From: JAICLK01 sp963742655
Lineage (GTDB): Bacteria > Patescibacteriota > Saccharimonadia > Saccharimonadales > UBA4665
NCBI GenBank assembly: GCA_963742655.1
Contig: CAVUMM010000005.1
Span: forward strand, 124,001 to 188,000
Direction: 5' to 3'
Length of the DNA stretch: 64,000 nucleotides
Part shown: positions 45,941 through 55,911 of the stretch, piece after piece
How the letters are laid out: each line of letters starts with the position of its first letter
Numbering within the stretch: position 1 is the stretch's first letter
Notes under the pieces: generated by a model
Seen by the model: only the letters and a program-made list of their open reading frames with translations
The model's database searches: none
What the model was told of the DNA's origin: nothing
Position numbers and translations under genes: made by a program

Positions 45941-46513
45941 TCAGGTTACGATGCCGAGCGCTTTCAAATCCTTCTTAAGAGTTTTCATATCTAAATATAG
46001 GACGCCGGTTATCCCGTATTTTTCGGCGGCGTGCACGTTTTCTTCGTTATCATCGATAAAGATTGCCTGCTCTGGCGCTGCATGTAATTTCGCCAGGATG
46101 TGATGGAAAATATCGCGGTCCGGTTTGAGCATGTTTACTTCGGCAGAAATTACGATGTGATGAAAAAGCGGGTCAAGGTCATGCTTGCGCAAGAGGTCGC
46201 GCACAAGTTTACTGGGAGAATTGGAGAGTAATCCTACTTTGTAATGCTTGCCCAGCTTCTTGATGAGCGGGAGGATTTCACTATTGAGAATACGGTGTTC
46301 TTCAAGTTCTGCCTGCATCTGTTTTACAGAAACACCGGCAATGTCGGCCAGCCGTTGGTAGAATTCAGCCACGCTAATCAACCCCAGATCGGCATCGATA
46401 CTCGCCTGCCGTGCCGAACCTTCCATTTTGATGCCTTTGCTTTTTCGCCAACGTTTGGTGGCATCGGCATACACAACGTCGAAGAAATCGAAAATAATTG
46501 CCTGATATTTCAT
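45941..46513 (-). CDS. HAD superfamily hydrolase
   Basis: 191 residues from MKYQAIIFDFFDVVY (motif 1). VGLLSNSPSKLV gives motif 2, MLKPDRDIF the Lys of motif 3 and FIDDNEENV motif 4. Subclass I cap. Motif 1 reads DFFDV rather than DxDGT, as in several epoxide-hydrolase-like HADs, so the substrate is open. The start lies 12 nt after tRNA-Arg with no ribosome site; an upstream frame extension overlaps the tRNA and is rejected. Confidence 0.8.
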   Translation of the reverse strand: MKYQAIIFDFFDVVYADATKRWRKSKGIKMEGSARQASIDADLGLISVAEFYQRLADIAGVSVKQMQAELEEHRILNSEILPLIKKLGKHYKVGLLSNSPSKLVRDLLRKHDLDPLFHHIVISAEVNMLKPDRDIFHHILAKLHAAPEQAIFIDDNEENVHAAEKYGITGVLYLDMKTLKKDLKALGIVT

Positions 46514-46525
46514 CTTAAATAAACC

Positions 46526-46600
46526 TGGTGCCCCCACCACGATTCGAACGTGGAGCTTCTCCTTAGGACGGAGCTATTTTATCCGTTGAACTATGGGGGC
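46526..46600 (-). tRNA. tRNA-Arg (CCT), CCA encoded
   Basis: Acceptor GCCCCCA/TGGGGGC, anticodon loop GTCCTAA (CCT) on stem GCTCC/GGAGA (one mismatch at the base), T-arm CGTTCGAATCG, encoded CCA. Confidence 0.94.
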
Positions 46601-46604
46601 GCGA

Positions 46605-46697
46605 TGATGTGACAAACCCTAAAGGGTTTTTCTCACCCAAGCCTTGCGAAATGAATTCGCATCCCGCCGTTGGCGGGACCGGCTCTGCTCTTTTCCC
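46605..46697 (-). repeat. tRNA-associated repeat family, copy e (before tRNA-Arg)
   Basis: Minus strand: GGGAAAAGAGCAG, a variable part with CCCGCCAACGGCGGG and GCGAATTCATTTCGC hairpins, then TGAGAAAAACCCTTTAGGGTTTGTCACAT. The closing hairpin is enlarged relative to the other copies but keeps pairing. Confidence 0.55.
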
Positions 46698-46757
46698 TAA
46701 AACGCATATACTCACTGCCTTTTTCCTTATATTGCGCTACAAGCAATACCATAGGAG

Positions 46758-47222
46758 TTACGCGCGTTCGAATTCTTCGTAAAGGTGCATGTATTCGGAT
46801 TTCTCGTATTCGAATAGTTCGTCGTCGGAGAAGAAGCGTGCGACTTCCGTCACGCCGGTCTTTTTGCTGTCAGACGCATGGATTAGGTTACGGCCGGTGC
46901 CTATCGAAAAGTCGCCGCGGATCGTTCCTGCCGACGCCTCGCGAGGATTAGTCGCGCCTACCAGCACGCGCACCGAATTGACGCATTCAAATCCTTCCCA
47001 AGCCATCACGACGACCGGCGAACTTTTCATGTGCTCTTCCAGCCCGGGATAAAACGGTTTTTCGAGATGCTCGGCGTAGTGGCCGCGAAGTATAGTTTCA
47101 TCAAGGTGTGCCATTTTGATACCAATAAGTTTGAGCCCTTTGTTTTCAAGCCGTTTGATGATTTCGCCGATCAAACCTCGCTGTACCGCATCAGGCTTTG
47201 CGATTATTAAAGTTCTTTCCAT
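46758..47222 (-). CDS. ndk: Nucleoside diphosphate kinase
   Basis: 154 residues. TLIIAKPDAVQRGLIGEII at the start and RNLIHASDS with the phosphorylated histidine are diagnostic. It transfers phosphate from ATP to other (d)NDPs. The tail (EKSEYMHLYEEF) is slightly longer than in E. coli. AAGGA precedes the ATG; a TAGAAT box is about 30 nt upstream. Confidence 0.95.
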   Translation of the reverse strand: MERTLIIAKPDAVQRGLIGEIIKRLENKGLKLIGIKMAHLDETILRGHYAEHLEKPFYPGLEEHMKSSPVVVMAWEGFECVNSVRVLVGATNPREASAGTIRGDFSIGTGRNLIHASDSKKTGVTEVARFFSDDELFEYEKSEYMHLYEEFERA

Positions 47223-47300
47223 AGTTTTCCTTGTTTACTTATCCAATATTCTAACAGGTACGGTCGGCCAATTCCATGCGCGTGGTATACAATAAAACGT

Positions 47301-48215
47301 ATGCAGTTTGCTAAAGCCAAGACGGATTTCCTGGAATATCTGGAAATTGAGCAGAATCGTTCGCAAAAAACGATTGCCAATTACGACCATTATTTGACGC
47401 GCCTCGTTGACTTCGCGGGCGATATCTTAGTCTCTGATATCGACGCCGAGTTGGTCCGCAAATGGCGGCTGTGGCTGGCGCGGCTGGGCACGAATACCTC
47501 TGACGAACTGCAAAAAGTCACGCAGAATTATCATTTGATCGCGCTTCGGGCCTTCCTGCGTTTCTGTGCCAAGACCAACGTCTCCGCCCTAGCACCGGAC
47601 AAAATCGAGCTAGCCCGAACACAACGCAAGCAAGTTACCTGGCTGAACGAGGAAGAACTGGAGCGATTATTCAAACAACCGGATATAAATACCCTGCCCG
47701 GTTTGCGTGATCGAGCAATGGTCGAACTACTGTTTAGTTCGGGACTGCGTGTAAGTGAACTTGTTGGACTTGATCGGGATAATATAAACCTGAAACGGCG
47801 CGAGTTCATGGTGCGCGGCAAGGGCCAGAAAGACCGCCCGATTTTTATCAGCCCGGAAGCCGCGGTATGGATTGAACGATATTTAGAAAAACGCGAAGAC
47901 AACACCCGCCCGCTGTTCGTGCGTTACAGCGGCCGCAAACAGGTTGATGTAAGCGGGAATTTCCACCGCTTAACCGCTCGCAGCGTACAGCGCATGGTGG
48001 CTCGCTATGCACTGCTCGCCGGCATTACCAAACATGTCAGCCCGCACACGTTGCGCCATTCGTTCGCGACTGATTTATTGATGAATGGCGCTGACCTGCG
48101 TTCCGTCCAAGCCATGCTCGGCCACAGCAACATTTCTACCACGCAAATATACACCCACGTTACCGACCCGCATCTCAAGAAGATTCACGAAAAATTTCAT
48201 CACAAGCAAGAGTAA
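47301..48215 (+). CDS. Tyrosine recombinase, XerC/XerD-like
   Basis: 304 residues. The N-terminal SAM-like core-binding domain begins FAKAKTDFLEYLEIEQNRSQKTIANYD. The catalytic domain has LLFSSGLRVSELVGLD (Arg), a Lys in GKGQKDRPI, HTLRHSFATDLLMNGADLRSVQAMLGHSNI and the nucleophile Tyr in STTQIYTHV. The length is that of the chromosome-dimer resolvases. Because it is the only one seen and sits beside housekeeping genes, a Xer role is likelier than an element integrase. TACAAT lies 7 nt before the ATG. Confidence 0.88.
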   Translation: MQFAKAKTDFLEYLEIEQNRSQKTIANYDHYLTRLVDFAGDILVSDIDAELVRKWRLWLARLGTNTSDELQKVTQNYHLIALRAFLRFCAKTNVSALAPDKIELARTQRKQVTWLNEEELERLFKQPDINTLPGLRDRAMVELLFSSGLRVSELVGLDRDNINLKRREFMVRGKGQKDRPIFISPEAAVWIERYLEKREDNTRPLFVRYSGRKQVDVSGNFHRLTARSVQRMVARYALLAGITKHVSPHTLRHSFATDLLMNGADLRSVQAMLGHSNISTTQIYTHVTDPHLKKIHEKFHHKQE

Positions 48216-48260
48216 TAACGTATTTCTAACTGTAGATGGATAGTCGCAAATCGCCAGCGC

Positions 48261-49430
48261 CTACGGCGTTCCTGATGGTCCCAAACTGTTATCGCACATT
48301 GCATTGTAATTCGGGTCGCCCGAAGGAGCTTGCGGAGGGATAACGTCACCGGCGTTCGAATAATACCCGGTCCCGGCAGGCGTACCATTTGAAACCAGGT
48401 AACGCTTGCAAATCGCACTGTTGCTTTGGATCGCAAATCGGGGAATCTGTCCGTTAAAGTCTGAGACCGGCAGGCGAACTTGAATACGGCGTAACACGCC
48501 ATTCGCATCGCCGGTGGCGTCCACCATCACTTGCCCGTTAGTCGACACCGGCGAGCCGCCACTCATGGCTGTAACGGTCACATCGCTCGTTTTGTACAAA
48601 GAATTGATATGCAAAGTGTAGCTCGTGCCCGAAAGGCCGGTAATGGTAGCCGTGCATGTGCCGTATGATCCTACATCGCAACTCGCCTGCACGATATTTG
48701 CCTGGCCTCTATGGGCGGCGTCGTATGGCAGGCTGCCGCCGCCGCTCGTGCTCATCGGCTCAAAAAAGCCAGTCAACTGATTACTAGCTAAACCGGCTGC
48801 GGTGAGCGCACCCGATGTCGGTACCAAGTCCGCCCTAAGTACTCCGTAACCGCATGTCCAGCCATCGCCGCCGGAAGCAGGATTAAAGTCGCCGAGATTT
48901 GTCGGACAGTCCGCCGCCGGGCTGCCGGCTCCTGCCGCAGGATCCGGCGTCCACTGTATCTGGATAGTATCAAAAGCGGAACTCGAAGTAACCGGCACCA
49001 CCCAGGAATTATCACCTACGCCATCTTGCTCCAGCGTCGAGGGCGTAGGATCCACCAGCAGACAGGTATAGCTGACATTGTGGGCGCTGTCGAGAACCAC
49101 CCCGCTGGTACCGCTTGGCACGGGGTAATTGGGCGAATAGCCGGCGCCATCGCTATTTGAATTACAGCTGGTTTTGCCAGGAATGGCCTGCGCATTCTGA
49201 ACGGCGGCGTTGACGACTTTGCGTGCGTCGTTTACGGCACTTTCAGCGGCGTAAAATGCCTGGGTGCTTAATTGCCGATCCAACGTGTTCCCCTGCTCGC
49301 GGCGCGAAATCGTCGCGAAACCGAGCACTATCAGCGTTACGACGATCATCGTCACCAAAGTAATCAGAATAGACGCCATGCCTCGATTGTCGCCGCGAAC
49401 TTTCGTTTGTTGTGGAAGTTTGCTTATCAT
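48261..49430 (-). CDS. PilX-like minor pilus assembly protein
   Basis: 389 residues. NRGMASILITLVTMIVVTLIVLGFATISRREQ is an N-terminal hydrophobic helix in the style of PilX, and the following LDRQLSTQAFYAAESAVNDARK is the typical amphipathic continuation. The rest is a Gly/Ser/Thr-rich exported domain with several cysteines. Last gene of the pilus locus. Confidence 0.7.
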   Translation of the reverse strand: MISKLPQQTKVRGDNRGMASILITLVTMIVVTLIVLGFATISRREQGNTLDRQLSTQAFYAAESAVNDARKVVNAAVQNAQAIPGKTSCNSNSDGAGYSPNYPVPSGTSGVVLDSAHNVSYTCLLVDPTPSTLEQDGVGDNSWVVPVTSSSAFDTIQIQWTPDPAAGAGSPAADCPTNLGDFNPASGGDGWTCGYGVLRADLVPTSGALTAAGLASNQLTGFFEPMSTSGGGSLPYDAAHRGQANIVQASCDVGSYGTCTATITGLSGTSYTLHINSLYKTSDVTVTAMSGGSPVSTNGQVMVDATGDANGVLRRIQVRLPVSDFNGQIPRFAIQSNSAICKRYLVSNGTPAGTGYYSNAGDVIPPQAPSGDPNYNAMCDNSLGPSGTP

Positions 49431-49474
49431 GCTTACGCCTTTTTACTATGATACAGCATTGCTACTTAAGATTG

Positions 49475-50146
49475 TTAATTGACCCTTTTTTGAACGGTTG
49501 TGGTTATATCTGAGACCGCGCAGAATTCCGGTGCGCCAGTGTTTGATTTGCATTCTGTATCGATAGCGGTTGCGCCGTTCATACTATTCGGGTTACTGCA
49601 GCTGCCCACGACAGACTGCGAACATACCAGGTCGTCATCGCCATACACCACGCGCACGTGTACTGTGTAAAGGCTAGTCCCCGCTACCGGTGTAACCTGC
49701 AAATTTGCCAATCGCATGTGTTCGCCGAGCAATTCGGTGCCCGAAACGCTCGACCCTGGTGTCTGTCCGCTGCAATTGCTGACGCCCGATTCCATCACCA
49801 GCGTTTGCGTCGCTTGATTTGCCCCGAGCGATCCGCTTGATTTGAGTTGCTTGCCCAGTTGGTATTGATAGAATTGGCTGCCGACGCACAAGCCGCCCCA
49901 GCTGCCATTACTTAATCCGGCATCAACTTCGCCGCCATTCAGCTGGATTGCCTGGCTGATGTTATCGACTATCGTGCGGGCTACGTTCTGCGTGTTCGAC
50001 TGCACGATACCGCCGTAATAGGCCTGATTAAACCGAATTACGCCGTACGTTATCAGGACAAGCACCAGCGAAAATACCACCGACGCGATCATGAGCTCGA
50101 TGATGGTAAACCCGGCTAGAGATTTGCGAATTTTGTCGCTTTTCAT
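49475..50146 (-). CDS. Type IV prepilin-like protein
   Basis: About 224 residues from MKSDKIRKSLAG. The prepilin peptidase site is G|FTIIELMIASVVFSLVLVLITYG with the Glu5. The mature domain has a Cys pair region (DDLVCSQSVVGSCSN). Its 5' flank (30 nt) is nearly identical to that of the prepilin at 51651 and stays open in frame with conserved coding (GYTRPETGILN), so the real start may lie upstream, for example the ATG at 50191. Confidence 0.8.
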   Translation of the reverse strand: MKSDKIRKSLAGFTIIELMIASVVFSLVLVLITYGVIRFNQAYYGGIVQSNTQNVARTIVDNISQAIQLNGGEVDAGLSNGSWGGLCVGSQFYQYQLGKQLKSSGSLGANQATQTLVMESGVSNCSGQTPGSSVSGTELLGEHMRLANLQVTPVAGTSLYTVHVRVVYGDDDLVCSQSVVGSCSNPNSMNGATAIDTECKSNTGAPEFCAVSDITTTVQKRVN

Positions 50147-50249
50147 ATTTAATATGCCCGTCTCTGGTCGGGTATATCCGGCCGCGTGCATTTTGCGGGG
50201 CCGATGTTCATTGAATGAAAATTTGGGTTTGGGTATATTCATGGAACTC

Positions 50250-50795
50250 CTATTGATACAACCTATACACCATGGTTTCCGTGCCTTTGCTGCCGCCAGT
50301 CACCTGGTTCCACGTCGCTTGCGCTGTAAACAGGTCGCTGTTGGCGACTGAATTGCCGCATCCGATGTTGTTGCAGCCGGTTATGCTCAATGTGTAAGCC
50401 GGTTCTTTGGTCGCAGGGACAGGCGTACCGGCGCCGTTTTGTATGCAGTTGCCGGAGGCTGGCAGGGCCGGCTCTTCGTTGAACATGCAGAACGCTCCGG
50501 CCTGAGTGAAAATCGTGCCGTCGCCGCTAGAATTGGCGCGCAACTGCTCAAGCTGGTTTTCCAGTAATTTGATAGCCGCGGTGTGCTCCTGCGAATTCCG
50601 GACGCCCAGCTGGCTGCTTCTGGTGGTCACGAAAGCTCCGCCCAGAACCGTGCTGACGATAGCGATGCAAACCAACACTTCTACGATTGTGTCGCCCCGC
50701 TCGGCAAGCCGCCGATATGTCTGCGGCCTGATTCCGACAGACGCCCTTATCGAGCCAACCAGGTTTTTAATAATGATGAGTATAAGTGTATTCAT
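50250..50795 (-). CDS. Type IV pilin-like protein (PilV-type)
   Basis: 181 residues. After a basic leader of about 33 residues comes G|DTIVEVLVCIAIVSTVLGG, a class of pilin N-terminus with Asp at +1 and Glu at +5. The mature part has four cysteines. It sits 1 nt after the preceding pilin gene and is part of the minor-pilin block. Confidence 0.75.
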   Translation of the reverse strand: MNTLILIIIKNLVGSIRASVGIRPQTYRRLAERGDTIVEVLVCIAIVSTVLGGAFVTTRSSQLGVRNSQEHTAAIKLLENQLEQLRANSSGDGTIFTQAGAFCMFNEEPALPASGNCIQNGAGTPVPATKEPAYTLSITGCNNIGCGNSVANSDLFTAQATWNQVTGGSKGTETMVYRLYQ

Positions 50796-50796
50796 A

Positions 50797-51651
50797 TCAG
50801 CAAGTCTTGTCGCTAAATATAGCCGTTGTTATCGAATTCAAATCTCCGCCGTTGCCGCCGATAGTCACCAACCCGGATTGCTTCGTCGTACCGCTGGCAA
50901 AGCAGATTTTCACAGTGTAGTTCGGGTTGGCCGAACTGAGTATGTCCAGCGCGCTGGTATATGATCCGACAAGGTTGGCGTTTATGGCGTCGACCGCGCT
51001 GTTCATGTTCGCAGGGTTCTGGGTTGGGCTGGTACCGCTGATAGGCACCAGGTAAAACTGCTGCGAACCGGCATTTACGCCCAGGCTGCTCATGATGCCG
51101 AACGCACCGATATCAGTTGTCGTCGCACCGTTAACGAATTTCATAGAAGCCACCGACAGGCCATTATGCAAATACGTCGGCACGCTGGCATCAGGGAACG
51201 AATTGTTGCTGGCACTGCCCGGCGCGACAACGGCCGGCGCGGCATTGCTTATGCTGTTGCTGTTATCGCGCAGCCCGGCAACCGGGTACGTAATGTATGG
51301 CTGCGGGTCGGCTTGCGTGGCGAACTGCACGACTTTGCCGATAAATATGCAGTCGGTGTTCGTGCCTTCGGTATTCGTCGGACCGGCACTCGTGGTAATG
51401 GTAATACCGGCACCGAACTGGCTGCAGGTAATATTCTTGGCCTGCTGATAATCTCCGGTGCTGGTGTGCGCGATGGTCTCTTGCAGCGACGATTGCGCAT
51501 CATTGATGGCCTGCTGGAATTCCGTTTCGTTCTGCTTGCCGCCAACCGCGATGACCGCAATCAAAAAAAGCACCCCCGTGACTGCGAGCACTATCATCGT
51601 TTCTACAACTGTAAACCCGGCTAGGGATTTATGGGCAACGCCATCTTTCAT
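50797..51651 (-). CDS. Type IV prepilin-like protein
   Basis: About 285 residues from MKDGVAHKSLAG. Peptidase site G|FTVVETMIVLAVTGVLFLIAVIAVGG. A large mature domain carries a Cys pair at its end (ICFASG...FSDKTC). The leader shows the same conserved 30-nt segment as the pilin at 50146, with in-frame coding GFTRPESGVLN, so an upstream start (for example 51753) is possible. Confidence 0.8.
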   Translation of the reverse strand: MKDGVAHKSLAGFTVVETMIVLAVTGVLFLIAVIAVGGKQNETEFQQAINDAQSSLQETIAHTSTGDYQQAKNITCSQFGAGITITTSAGPTNTEGTNTDCIFIGKVVQFATQADPQPYITYPVAGLRDNSNSISNAAPAVVAPGSASNNSFPDASVPTYLHNGLSVASMKFVNGATTTDIGAFGIMSSLGVNAGSQQFYLVPISGTSPTQNPANMNSAVDAINANLVGSYTSALDILSSANPNYTVKICFASGTTKQSGLVTIGGNGGDLNSITTAIFSDKTC

Positions 51652-51796
51652 GTTTAATACTCCCGACTCTGGCCGGGTAAAACCGTCGATATTCCCTAGC
51701 AATTTTCGACGGATAAAACCATGCTGCTTCCGCGGCTTCGAAGCACCTCTCATGTGCATCAGTATACCATAAGCGCCATCTTTAAAGCGCCCAAAT

Positions 51797-52645
51797 TTAC
51801 CTAATCATCAAGCCGTTTATCCATGCCGTGATGCTGCCGCCAAAAAGCATGATCACGAATGCGGCCAATAGCAGGAAAGGCCCGAACGGAATAAGCGTAT
51901 CGCGCTTTGCCCTGCCGCTCAGCAATAATGGCACGCTTACCAGGCTGCCGAACGTTGACGCGAAAAAGAGCAATAGCAAACTGTTCAGCGGGCCGCCTAG
52001 CAGCAGTCCGAGCACCACCCCCAGCTTCACGTCGCCGCCGCCGATCCACTTGCCCTGCGACAACTGGAACAGCACGTAAAAAATGCCGCTGGCAATCACG
52101 ACGCCCCAACCAGCCGCCACAACAGCCTGCCAGCCGCCATCATAAAAAATGACATGCATGCCGACACAGACGGCCGCCAGCACCATCAGCGGGTACACTA
52201 TACGGTCCGGCAGGATAAACCAGCGCAAATCGTACAAAGCCAGCGCCACGAAGCCGACCAGAAATACCAGCCAGAAGCAAAACTCCACCAGCCCCCAACC
52301 AGAAAACGACATCGGCCAATAGATGTATGAAAAAACGAACAGCGCCGGCACCAATAATTCTGCCGCCGGGGTATCATCGATTTTGTGATGACAATAACGG
52401 CATTTGCCGCGCAGCCACAGCCAGCTGACAACCGGAACCAAATCTTTCGCGGCAAGCTGATGCTGGCAATGCGGGCACATCGACCGTCCGGTCAGGATAG
52501 ACATTTTTTTATTGGCTGACTTCGCCTTCTTGCGTTCAGCCTCACTCTGCTCGGACTCTTCTTGTTCGTGCAAACGCCACACCAGCGCATTCACAAAACT
52601 CCCCAAACACAAACCGGTCACAACCAGCCAAAGAACAATAAGCAT
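51797..52645 (-). CDS. pilD: Prepilin peptidase (A24 family)
   Basis: About 282 residues from MLIVLWLV. LGSFVNALVWRL opens the family. Two CxxC pairs (CPHCQ, CRYCHH) form the zinc-binding loop of the methyltransferase-type N-domain. The catalytic aspartates lie in YDLRWFILPD and GGGDVKLG; about seven membrane helices. It cuts and methylates the prepilins of this locus. A terminator separates it from the major pilin gene. Confidence 0.92.
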   Translation of the reverse strand: MLIVLWLVVTGLCLGSFVNALVWRLHEQEESEQSEAERKKAKSANKKMSILTGRSMCPHCQHQLAAKDLVPVVSWLWLRGKCRYCHHKIDDTPAAELLVPALFVFSYIYWPMSFSGWGLVEFCFWLVFLVGFVALALYDLRWFILPDRIVYPLMVLAAVCVGMHVIFYDGGWQAVVAAGWGVVIASGIFYVLFQLSQGKWIGGGDVKLGVVLGLLLGGPLNSLLLLFFASTFGSLVSVPLLLSGRAKRDTLIPFGPFLLLAAFVIMLFGGSITAWINGLMIR

Positions 52646-52661
52646 AAGCCTATCGTAGCAC

Positions 52662-52694
52662 AAAAACAGGCCCTTTCGTTAAGGACCTGTTTTA
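52662..52694 (-). terminator. Terminator after the major pilin gene
   Basis: AAACAGGTCC/GGGCCTGTTTTT on the minus strand, 23 nt after the pilin stop and directly before pilD. It would let the pilin transcript accumulate above the rest of the operon. Confidence 0.75.
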
Positions 52695-52716
52695 GTTTTC
52701 GTGTTTAGCTTATTTT

Positions 52717-53289
52717 TTACTGCTCAACACATTGGAGCGAACCGTTGCCACTGCCTGTCTCTGTGACGTACAGGATGGCCGCGGTGCGCGTATTCGCAGA
52801 GCCGACTCCGGTATTTGTCGCGTTACAGGCGTAACCCTCATCTACGATTATGCTCTGGACAGAGACTTTCGTAGTTGACTCGCTGCCGATCGCAGCAGTA
52901 GTAATAGCGGCCTGGCCCGTCTTGTCTAGCCAAACGCCAGTCTGCGCAAAAATGCCGAGTTTTGCCGTTTCAAGATTGGTACCTGCGGTACATGCGGTAG
53001 CGCTACTTGCAGCGTCAGAGACACCGCCCGCAGAACATAAGTCATCAGTATTTGTAGTGGCATCATTGGCGATACCAGTAGGTAAAGATCCGCCGTTATT
53101 ACTGATGTAGTTAGCGACGGCACCAGCCACCGCCGAAGCGTCATTTTTGCGCTGCGTGTTGCGCGAGCTGCGCTGCAATGCCGGCACGGCCAGGAATATG
53201 ATCAACAAGATCAAGCCCGCAATTGCCAACACGATCAGGACTTCGATAATCGTGAAGCCCTCTTCGCGGTTTCTAATTTTTTGCATCAT
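52717..53289 (-). CDS. pilA: Probable major type IV pilin
   Basis: 190 residues. A short leader MMQKIRNREEG is followed by G|FTIIEVLIVLAIAGLILLIIFLAVPALQRSSRN, the canonical prepilin N-terminus. The mature domain contains several cysteines (DDLCSAGG...TACTAG, YACNAT, LQCVEQ). AAAGGGGGC before the ATG and the terminator behind the gene fit strong expression, so I take it as the main pilus subunit. Confidence 0.85.
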   Translation of the reverse strand: MMQKIRNREEGFTIIEVLIVLAIAGLILLIIFLAVPALQRSSRNTQRKNDASAVAGAVANYISNNGGSLPTGIANDATTNTDDLCSAGGVSDAASSATACTAGTNLETAKLGIFAQTGVWLDKTGQAAITTAAIGSESTTKVSVQSIIVDEGYACNATNTGVGSANTRTAAILYVTETGSGNGSLQCVEQ

Positions 53290-53418
53290 TACAAATGCCC
53301 CCTTTGATTTTTAATGAAATACGCTAATGGTTTGATGTTACGACGTTAAAAGCAAAATAGCAAGTACTTTTTACATCGAGACCCCCGTTCATATCGGTAC
53401 TTGCCATCCAATGCCCCG

Positions 53419-54642
53419 CTATATCTGTAAAAATGACTTGCCTGCCAGACCGTAAATCGGTAACAGCACCGCGGCGACGATCGTAAACGCCACGACGCCA
53501 AGCACTACCATCAGGACCGGTTCGATAATGGTCGATATGGCTTTGATCTGGTCGTCGACTTCCCGCTCGTAATAACTAGCCGTTTTATCGAGCATCTGCT
53601 CCATAGAGCCGGACTGCTCACCGATGTGGATCATGCTGGGCACGAGAGTCAGGAAATTAGGGTCGCCCTGGAGCGAATCGGACAGCGCCTTGCCGCCCTT
53701 TACCTTTTCGGTAGCTTTTCTGATCGAGCCGGAGATGTGCACATTGTTTACGGCGTTTGCCGTGATATCGAGCACCTGGATGAGCGGCACGCCGCTGGCG
53801 ACCAGCGTGGAAGCAGTCCGCGAGAACCTGGCCATATACATCTTCATAAACAGCGGCCCCGTCGGCCAGGCTTTCATTTTGGCCATGTCGAAAAATTGCT
53901 TGCCGCCGAGAGTCCGGGCCCAGCGCGAACCAAAGACGACGAGCAGTATAAGCACGATGAGCACGATCCACCAGTCGTGAATGACAAAATCCGATATTGC
54001 AAGCAAGATGCGTGTGATAAGCGGCAGACCGGATGCGCCGCCAAGTCCGGCATACAGCGTCTTGACCTGCGGCAACACCTTGACGATCATGAATCCCACC
54101 ACCATGAACATGACCGCCAATACGATAATCGGATAAATCATGGCGCCGCGGACCTTGCTGATAAGCTCGGCGTCCTTTTCCTGCTGAATTGCCAGACGTT
54201 CGAGTGCCTGGTCGAGCGTGCCGGAGGCTTCACCGGCGGCAACCAGGTTTATGTAAACCTGGTTAAAAATTTCCGGATGCCTGGCCATTGCGGCCGACAA
54301 AGGCATACCGCCTTCGACATCGGCGATAATCTGCGATATAGCCAGTTTGAATTTTTTACTGGTGGTCTGCTCGCTGACGTTTCGAAGGCTTTGAACGAGT
54401 GGCAGGCCGGCGTTGATGAGCGTGGCGAGCTGGCGTGAAAATAGCACGCGATCTTTGGCCTTGACTCTTGTGACGCGATCGAGCAGTTTGTTGCCCGAAC
54501 CGCTGCCAAGTGTTATCGAAATCGGCACCAGGCCCTCGGCGCGAATAAGCTTAGCCGCCGATTGCTCACTTTCCGCCTGGACATCCGCCTTGATGCGCTG
54601 CCCGGTCGACGAATTGCGCGCGACATAATGAAACGTCAACAT
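53419..54642 (-). CDS. pilC: Type IV pilus inner-membrane platform protein
   Basis: 407 residues. Two GspF domains, each with the LPLVQSLRNVSEQTTSKKFKLAI / GVPLIQVLDITANAVNN pattern, and three membrane segments ending VLMVVLGVVAFTIVAAVLLPIYGL. It is the platform that couples the ATPases to pilin insertion. Between pilT and pilA on the same strand. Confidence 0.93.
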   Translation of the reverse strand: MLTFHYVARNSSTGQRIKADVQAESEQSAAKLIRAEGLVPISITLGSGSGNKLLDRVTRVKAKDRVLFSRQLATLINAGLPLVQSLRNVSEQTTSKKFKLAISQIIADVEGGMPLSAAMARHPEIFNQVYINLVAAGEASGTLDQALERLAIQQEKDAELISKVRGAMIYPIIVLAVMFMVVGFMIVKVLPQVKTLYAGLGGASGLPLITRILLAISDFVIHDWWIVLIVLILLVVFGSRWARTLGGKQFFDMAKMKAWPTGPLFMKMYMARFSRTASTLVASGVPLIQVLDITANAVNNVHISGSIRKATEKVKGGKALSDSLQGDPNFLTLVPSMIHIGEQSGSMEQMLDKTASYYEREVDDQIKAISTIIEPVLMVVLGVVAFTIVAAVLLPIYGLAGKSFLQI

Positions 54643-54683
54643 CTATGCACTCCCTCGTAAGTCTCGGATGTGTAGCCCCACTC

Positions 54684-55755
<1,072 letters not shown>

Positions 55756-55911
55756 ACGCTCCCTTCGGTCGCTTTAGTAGTTAGTAGATAGTGGCTGGAA
55801 GTTAGCGAATCACAATCAAACCGCAAAGTTGTTTCGGACATCGTATTCTCTAATTCTTCCACCCTGTTCATTTATTCCCTTTCTACTAACTGCCTGCTAC
55901 TAGCTACTTTC

